This document shows, piece after piece, positions 60,864-64,000 of a DNA stretch of 64,000 nt. Below the pieces are notes generated by a model. It saw nothing but the letters and a program-made list of their open reading frames with translations, did not search any database and had not been told where the DNA came from. Every line of letters begins with the position of its first letter. Within the stretch, counting starts at the first letter, position 1. This DNA comes from Maricaulis sp048270265 (lineage in GTDB: Bacteria; Pseudomonadota; Alphaproteobacteria; Caulobacterales; Maricaulaceae), in assembly GCF_048270265.1 (NCBI RefSeq), contig NZ_JBLWTD010000007.1, forward strand, positions 65,880 to 129,879, given 5' to 3'. Position numbers and translations under genes: made by a program.

Positions 60864-61151
60864 TCATTTAAAGCCACTCATACCTTTGATCACAGCCCAC
60901 GGGATTAGGAAGAAGCTCAAACTGAGCAACGAAACATAAACATGCGTAATTGCTGTAAGGGCAACAAACAGGGCAATGTACAGGAACAACAGCGACACAG
61001 ACCTTCGGCCGAACCAAGTGCTCAGAACGTAGATTTTTCCGAAGAAAATTCCGACTGCGATAGCAATCCAAACCCCATGCTCAAATCCGACCGCTACCAG
61101 CAACACCGAGAACAGAATGAGCAACAAGTATTTCCTGTCACTCCGGTTCAT
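60864..61151 (-). CDS. Small membrane protein, candidate immunity protein
   Basis: A 95-residue hydrophobic protein with about three membrane helices (about 8-22, 27-47 and 52-88). It is AT-richer than the flanking chromosome, a sign of transfer. The ATG at 61151 overlaps the stop of the truncated upstream frame (ATGA). This coupling, plus the location in a broken RHS locus, suggests an immunity protein for the C-terminal toxin encoded by that frame. I do not recognise a family. Confidence 0.65.
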   Translation of the reverse strand: MNRSDRKYLLLILFSVLLVAVGFEHGVWIAIAVGIFFGKIYVLSTWFGRRSVSLLFLYIALFVALTAITHVYVSLLSLSFFLIPWAVIKGMSGFK

Positions 61152-61376
61152 TCGTCGCACATTCCCACCGCCTGACAGCCTTGTTGTCCAGCTTCTGCTA
61201 TAATGTTGACCGCATCCCCGCCGGCATTAGCGCCAACCGCTGACGTGACGGCAGGCACGGCTTCCTCCCATTCGTCGGCCATGTTGTTCAGCACCTGAAC
61301 CCGGGCTCGATTGCGCCGCTGCCCACCAGTTACGCGCCTTCTGACGTTGTTCGCTTCTTCTCTCAGCTCATCGACA
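61148..61376 (-). pseudogene. 5'-truncated C-terminal fragment (probable orphan RHS toxin end)
   Basis: An open frame of 75 codons that reads from the IS boundary to a TGA at 61150-61148. It is polar and charged (REEANNVRRRVTGGQ, then NNMADEWEEAVPAV), ends with several Cys (QQGCQAVGMCDE), and has no start of its own. The IS6 insertion removed its upstream part. Its stop overlaps the next gene's start, as toxin/immunity pairs often do. The fold is unknown. Confidence 0.55.
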
Positions 61377-62203
61377 GGTGCTGTCAGACGAATCCGGGCC
61401 CGTCTCCGAAATCGACCAACGACCTTAGCTCAGGCCGCAAGTTGACGCCATTCGGCCAGGGCAGCGGATCGGTTTTGCTTGAATGCTTCTCTGCGGTTTA
61501 AGTGACGTTCGTGGCTGAAGTGATTGTGGACGGATGACTGGGTTGAGACGAACTTTTGGAGCGTCTCGAAGCTGCGAAACTTGCCCATGGCAAGTTCCTT
61601 TCGCCGGAAGGGGAGGTGGGAGTTTTCGGCGCGGTTATTGAGCCAGCGTCCGGTCTCCTGACGGCCGGCATTGCCGATCACGTTCATTGCGGCTTTGTAG
61701 GACTTCAGCCGATCCGTCACCACGACTTGCGGATTGCCGTATCGCTTCATCGTTCTGCGCAAGAATCTCAATGCTGCTTTGCGATCCCGGCGCCTTGTGA
61801 CATAGGCCTCAAGAACTTCGCCTTCGTGATCGACGTCCCGCCACAGGTAATGAAGGTCGCCGTTGATGTTGGCTACGCCGGCCTTCGGCTCACGAAAACC
61901 TCGTCGAGGTGCCAGGTCCAGTTCGAGTGACGATGGCCCTGAACTCGACGCTTTCGGATCTGTGCCGCGAACATCGGCCCGAACCGGTTCCACCAGAAGC
62001 GCACCGTTTCGTGCGTGATATCGATCCCGCGCTCGTGGAGCAGGTCCTCGACGTTCCGAAGCGAGAGCGGGAAGCGGATGTACATCATCACCGCAAGGCG
62101 AATGATCTCGGGCGAAGTCTTGAAATATTTGAACGGATTACGCATCCGGGGAGGCTAGGGAGCTACGTCGCCGCGCTCAAGGCGAACTTCCTCTGACAAC
62201 ACC
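61377..62203 (-). mobile_element. IS6-family insertion sequence
   Basis: An 827-bp element bounded by 16-bp terminal inverted repeats, GGTGCTGTCAGACGAA (61377-61392) and the complement of 62188-62203, which reads GGTGTTGTCAGAGGAA (14 of 16 match). Size and single transposase gene fit IS6. The 8 bases outside each end (61369-61376, 62204-62211) do not match, so no target duplication is left. Confidence 0.85.
61430..62145 (-). pseudogene. IS6-family transposase, frameshifted
   Basis: The N-terminal part (from ATG 62145, MRNPFKYFKTSPEII) holds the HTH (RFPLSLRNVEDLLHERGIDITHETV) and the first catalytic Asp (WTWHLDEVFV), then hits a stop. A second frame continues with INGDLHYLWRDVDHEGEVLEAYVTRRRDRKAALRF, the second Asp (VVTDRLKSY) and Glu (NNRAENSH), to the stop near 61430. 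The break is near 61888, with some extra residues (EPKAGVA) before the normal continuation. It is probably inactive unless a one-base shift restores it. Confidence 0.82.
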
Positions 62204-62287
62204 CCGAGCCGTCATAGGCAAAGGTGAATGTGACCGATCAGGCCATAGCGGGGCCAGACCCCGCCCTGAAAACCATGCCGGGATCCG

Positions 62288-62367
62288 GCCAGACTGGACT
62301 TGTCTCGTCAAGGGTCCTGACCGCGTAGCGGCGCTTCGCGCCCTTGACGAGACAAGTCCAGTCTGGC
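62288..62367. repeat. Perfect 27-bp inverted repeat with 26-base loop
   Basis: Bases 62288-62314 are the exact reverse complement of 62341-62367. The loop (62315-62340) can form its own small stem (GCG/CGC). Such a long perfect stem suggests a recombination site, mobile-element end or strong structured RNA; none can be chosen from sequence alone. Confidence 0.85.
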
Positions 62368-62464
62368 GCCCTGCTTGGCAAGGATTTCAGGGATGGCTCT
62401 GCCCGGCGCATGCCGGGGATTTTCAAAAAACGCCAATTAGTTCACGTGGTTGGAATGCAATAAA

Positions 62465-62508
62465 TGGTGAGTGTCCCCATTTATTGTGGTGAGTGTCCCC
62501 ATTTATTG
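62465..62508. repeat. Two perfect tandem copies of a 22-base unit
   Basis: Units 62465-62486 and 62487-62508 are identical. The core (GTGTCCCCATTTATT) resembles short repeats found near REP-associated transposases, although none is encoded here. They lie in the 3' region after the lipoprotein gene on the minus strand. Confidence 0.8.
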
Positions 62509-62575
62509 AAAAAATCCCTTGCAGAAGGGGGGCCGTCCACACATGTCACCATTTATTTCCATTTATACCAGAGTC

Positions 62576-63118
62576 CTATTCTAGCCGAATTCTCACATAG
62601 TTGGTTGATAGCTGCTCTCCAGCCATATTCCCGGCTCCCAAGCCGATACAAAGTTCACCAACTTGCTCTGGGAGTGGCGGCGGCATCGGCACGCGGTACA
62701 GAGAGGCATATCTCTCCATCGCGCTGCGATAGTCATTAGGAATCACGGCCAAATAAGTGAAATTCGGCAAATCAGACACTTGGTCGGAACGATCAATATA
62801 TGCGGGCGCGGAGAGAAGATCGGCTGCATCTGAGCCCGATTCACACAATCGAATTCTATAATACAGAAAGGCCATATGTTTTTCGTCGACTATCCGCTCA
62901 AGATTCATATTCGCGCGCAGCGACACGACCCAATACCCATCATCGCTAGTCACGAACTCCGGCAGAGTAATATTTGACACGGTCTCAAGATCACCACCAA
63001 TCATGCTTACTTTCGCTACCTCGTAGATATCGATTTCAGCCCTCGTTGTGCACCCACTCAGCAAGATGGAGATCGCCGCACAAATGATTGGAAGTGCTAG
63101 TTTTGTGATCATAACCAT
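62576..63118 (-). CDS. Lipoprotein downstream of RHS toxin, candidate immunity protein
   Basis: A 180-residue lipoprotein: signal peptide with lipobox (LLSGCTT, Cys near 23), then a soluble domain. AT-rich codons differ from the chromosome. The ATG at 63118 is 6 bases after the RHS stop; a second ATG two codons later is possible. Polymorphic-toxin genes are normally followed by their immunity gene, and a periplasmic lipoprotein would suit a toxin that acts in the envelope. Family not recognised. Confidence 0.7.
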   Translation of the reverse strand: MVMITKLALPIICAAISILLSGCTTRAEIDIYEVAKVSMIGGDLETVSNITLPEFVTSDDGYWVVSLRANMNLERIVDEKHMAFLYYRIRLCESGSDAADLLSAPAYIDRSDQVSDLPNFTYLAVIPNDYRSAMERYASLYRVPMPPPLPEQVGELCIGLGAGNMAGEQLSTNYVRIRLE

Positions 63119-63124
63119 CTCGGT

Positions 63125-64000
63125 TCAGTCCTCATATGTGCGATCAACGATGTCTTTTGCGCTGAGACCGTCAACACCAGGCGCTTCGAAAGCGCCACTG
63201 AAGTCCGCGTGATTCGTATCGGCCGTAATCATCACATCAGCTTGACTAGATTGAAATGCGCGGGGTGTGCCCCCGCCAAGGGTGGAAAGTCCGCCGAGAA
63301 CTCGCCCAGCTGCCTCGATGACATTACCATCTCCTGCTCCGGTGGCGCGAACGCCAACCGTTGTGCCCACGGAGTCTGCAGCACCGCCGAGGCCGCTGGC
63401 TCGCCCAACTTTACGAACCCCATCAACCCCCACTAGAGTGTCTACGCGTATGCCTTCACTGGCCAGTGTTTGCGTAACGCCTACAGCTGTGTTGGCACCA
63501 TAGCTGTGGCCTATGATGTTCAACGGCTCTCCATTGCCGGCATTGGCCCTTGCAAAATCGGTGGCCTCGCTTCTTTGATCTTGCGTAAAATAGCCAACAG
63601 TTCGACCGTCTGACCCTTGATTTTCAGCATAAGTGCGAACGATACCCGTAGCGGAATCACCCGCACCGCCGATGTAAACGTCCGTAACCTCCCCACTCGG
63701 ATCCGTCGCATTCAACGGATCGCTCCCCACATAAGCATACAGGTTCATCTGATCCGCATAGCCCACCGGATCGGTCTCCAGAAACCGCCCGATTTCCGGC
63801 CAGTAATAGCGCGCCCGGTAATAATACAGCCCGCTCTCGGCGTCATAGCGTCGCCCGGTATAGCGGAAGGGATTGCCGGAGGTGTCGAGCGGGGCTTCGA
63901 CGCCATAGGGGGTGTAGACATACTGGTCGGTGAGGGCGCCCGATTGCTGGTTGGACAGGGCGATCACTGAACCGAGCCGGTTGGCGTGATAGTACTGGCG
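63125..64000 (-). CDS. RHS-repeat protein, C-terminal part with alpha/beta-hydrolase-like toxin domain (partial)
   Basis: The frame is open to the right edge, so the protein begins outside the window. The visible end has an RHS/YD repeat (RQYYHANRLGS), the core-domain signature YDAESGLYYYRARYYWPEIGRFLETDPVGYADQMNLYAYVGSDPLNATDPSG, and then a variable C-terminal domain of about 190 residues. That domain has a lipase-type elbow G-H-S-Y-G (IIGHSYGAN, codons near 63500) and candidate Asp (GVDGVRK) and His (TNHADF). It probably cuts an ester such as membrane lipid (inference). Confidence 0.85.
   Translation of the reverse strand, partial: RQYYHANRLGSVIALSNQQSGALTDQYVYTPYGVEAPLDTSGNPFRYTGRRYDAESGLYYYRARYYWPEIGRFLETDPVGYADQMNLYAYVGSDPLNATDPSGEVTDVYIGGAGDSATGIVRTYAENQGSDGRTVGYFTQDQRSEATDFARANAGNGEPLNIIGHSYGANTAVGVTQTLASEGIRVDTLVGVDGVRKVGRASGLGGAADSVGTTVGVRATGAGDGNVIEAAGRVLGGLSTLGGGTPRAFQSSQADVMITADTNHADFSGAFEAPGVDGLSAKDIVDRTYED

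Larger units (their letters stand above)
62204..62575. other. Non-coding stretch with repeats between IS and lipoprotein gene
   Basis: About 370 bases without a supported gene. It contains the perfect 27-bp inverted repeat (62288-62367), looser flanking complementarity, and a duplicated 22-base unit (62465-62508). The right part is AT-rich. Short frames here lack ribosome-binding sites. Confidence 0.6.

Noticed and set aside
61880..61900. Programmed frameshift in the IS transposase
   Set aside because: IS6 transposases normally use a single frame, and the junction also carries extra codons; a mutation or sequencing error is more likely.
62288..62367. Integron attC site
   Set aside because: The stem is a perfect palindrome without the unpaired bases and conserved ends of attC, and no integrase is present.
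62465..62508. CRISPR array
   Set aside because: Only two directly abutting copies without spacers; this is a tandem duplication.
62464..62739. Plus-strand frame of 91 codons in the repeat region
   Set aside because: It runs through the tandem repeat and antisense to the lipoprotein gene, with no ribosome-binding site.

Overview
The window is GC-rich, tightly packed chromosomal DNA of an alphaproteobacterium. The gene set fits the prosthecate Maricaulales/Hyphomonadaceae/Caulobacter group: a holdfast-type (hfs) polysaccharide cluster, GatCAB amidotransferase genes, TonB receptors, RND efflux pumps, and many ATGA or GTGA start/stop overlaps. The taxon (Maricaulis/Oceanicaulis-like) is inferred from gene content, not from a marker sequence.

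Layout. 1-2010: edge of a class-I amidotransferase-like gene, an exported PqqB-like metallo-hydrolase, a REP-type inverted pair, and a Tat-exported protein with four 17-residue repeats. 2011-7356: AEC transporter, ruvX, then gatC-gatA, two small membrane proteins, and gatB. 7462-14877: MscS channel, ArsR regulator with SRPBCC partner, lipase, 2-oxoglutarate oxygenase, YfcG-type GST, an unknown membrane protein and a SEL1 protein. 14987-27438: a compact holdfast-like cluster with outer-membrane exporter (hfsD), co-polymerase (hfsA), kinase-like protein without the P-loop lysine (hfsB), polymerase (hfsC), two family-2 glycosyltransferases, deacetylase (hfsH), flippase (hfsF), acyltransferase (hfsK-like), a GH5-like hydrolase and the initiating sugar transferase (hfsE). 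27678-39815: SulP transporter with an assembly gap, a propeller-amidohydrolase, penicillin acylase, GFA protein, alpha-carbonic anhydrase, GST, trhO, a ParD-like/MetAP operon and an exported unknown. 39944-49517: 3-methyladenine glycosylase, a MacAB-like ABC export operon, an APC permease with a Rieske oxygenase, a VIT-family transporter and an unknown. 49590-58514: RND pump, serine hydrolase, HSL-type esterase and TonB receptor.

58651-64000 is the accessory end. It holds a winged-helix regulator, a Rho/Rac/Cdc42-like small GTPase with a Tat-like N-terminus, an ACT-domain protein, and then an RHS polymorphic-toxin locus broken by an IS6-family element. Reading leftward on the minus strand, this locus has an RHS core with an alpha/beta-hydrolase-like C-terminal domain, a closely spaced lipoprotein (candidate immunity), repeats, a frameshifted IS6 element, a 5'-truncated orphan reading frame, an overlapping small membrane protein (candidate second immunity), and a decayed second IS end.

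The points most worth attention are the Rho-like GTPase with altered switch II (D57, A59 and Q61 equivalents changed), the orphan toxin/immunity-like cassette between two IS6 copies, the ParD-like/methionine aminopeptidase operon with an operator over its -10 box, and the HfsB homologue without a P-loop lysine. No tRNA, rRNA or CRISPR array was seen.
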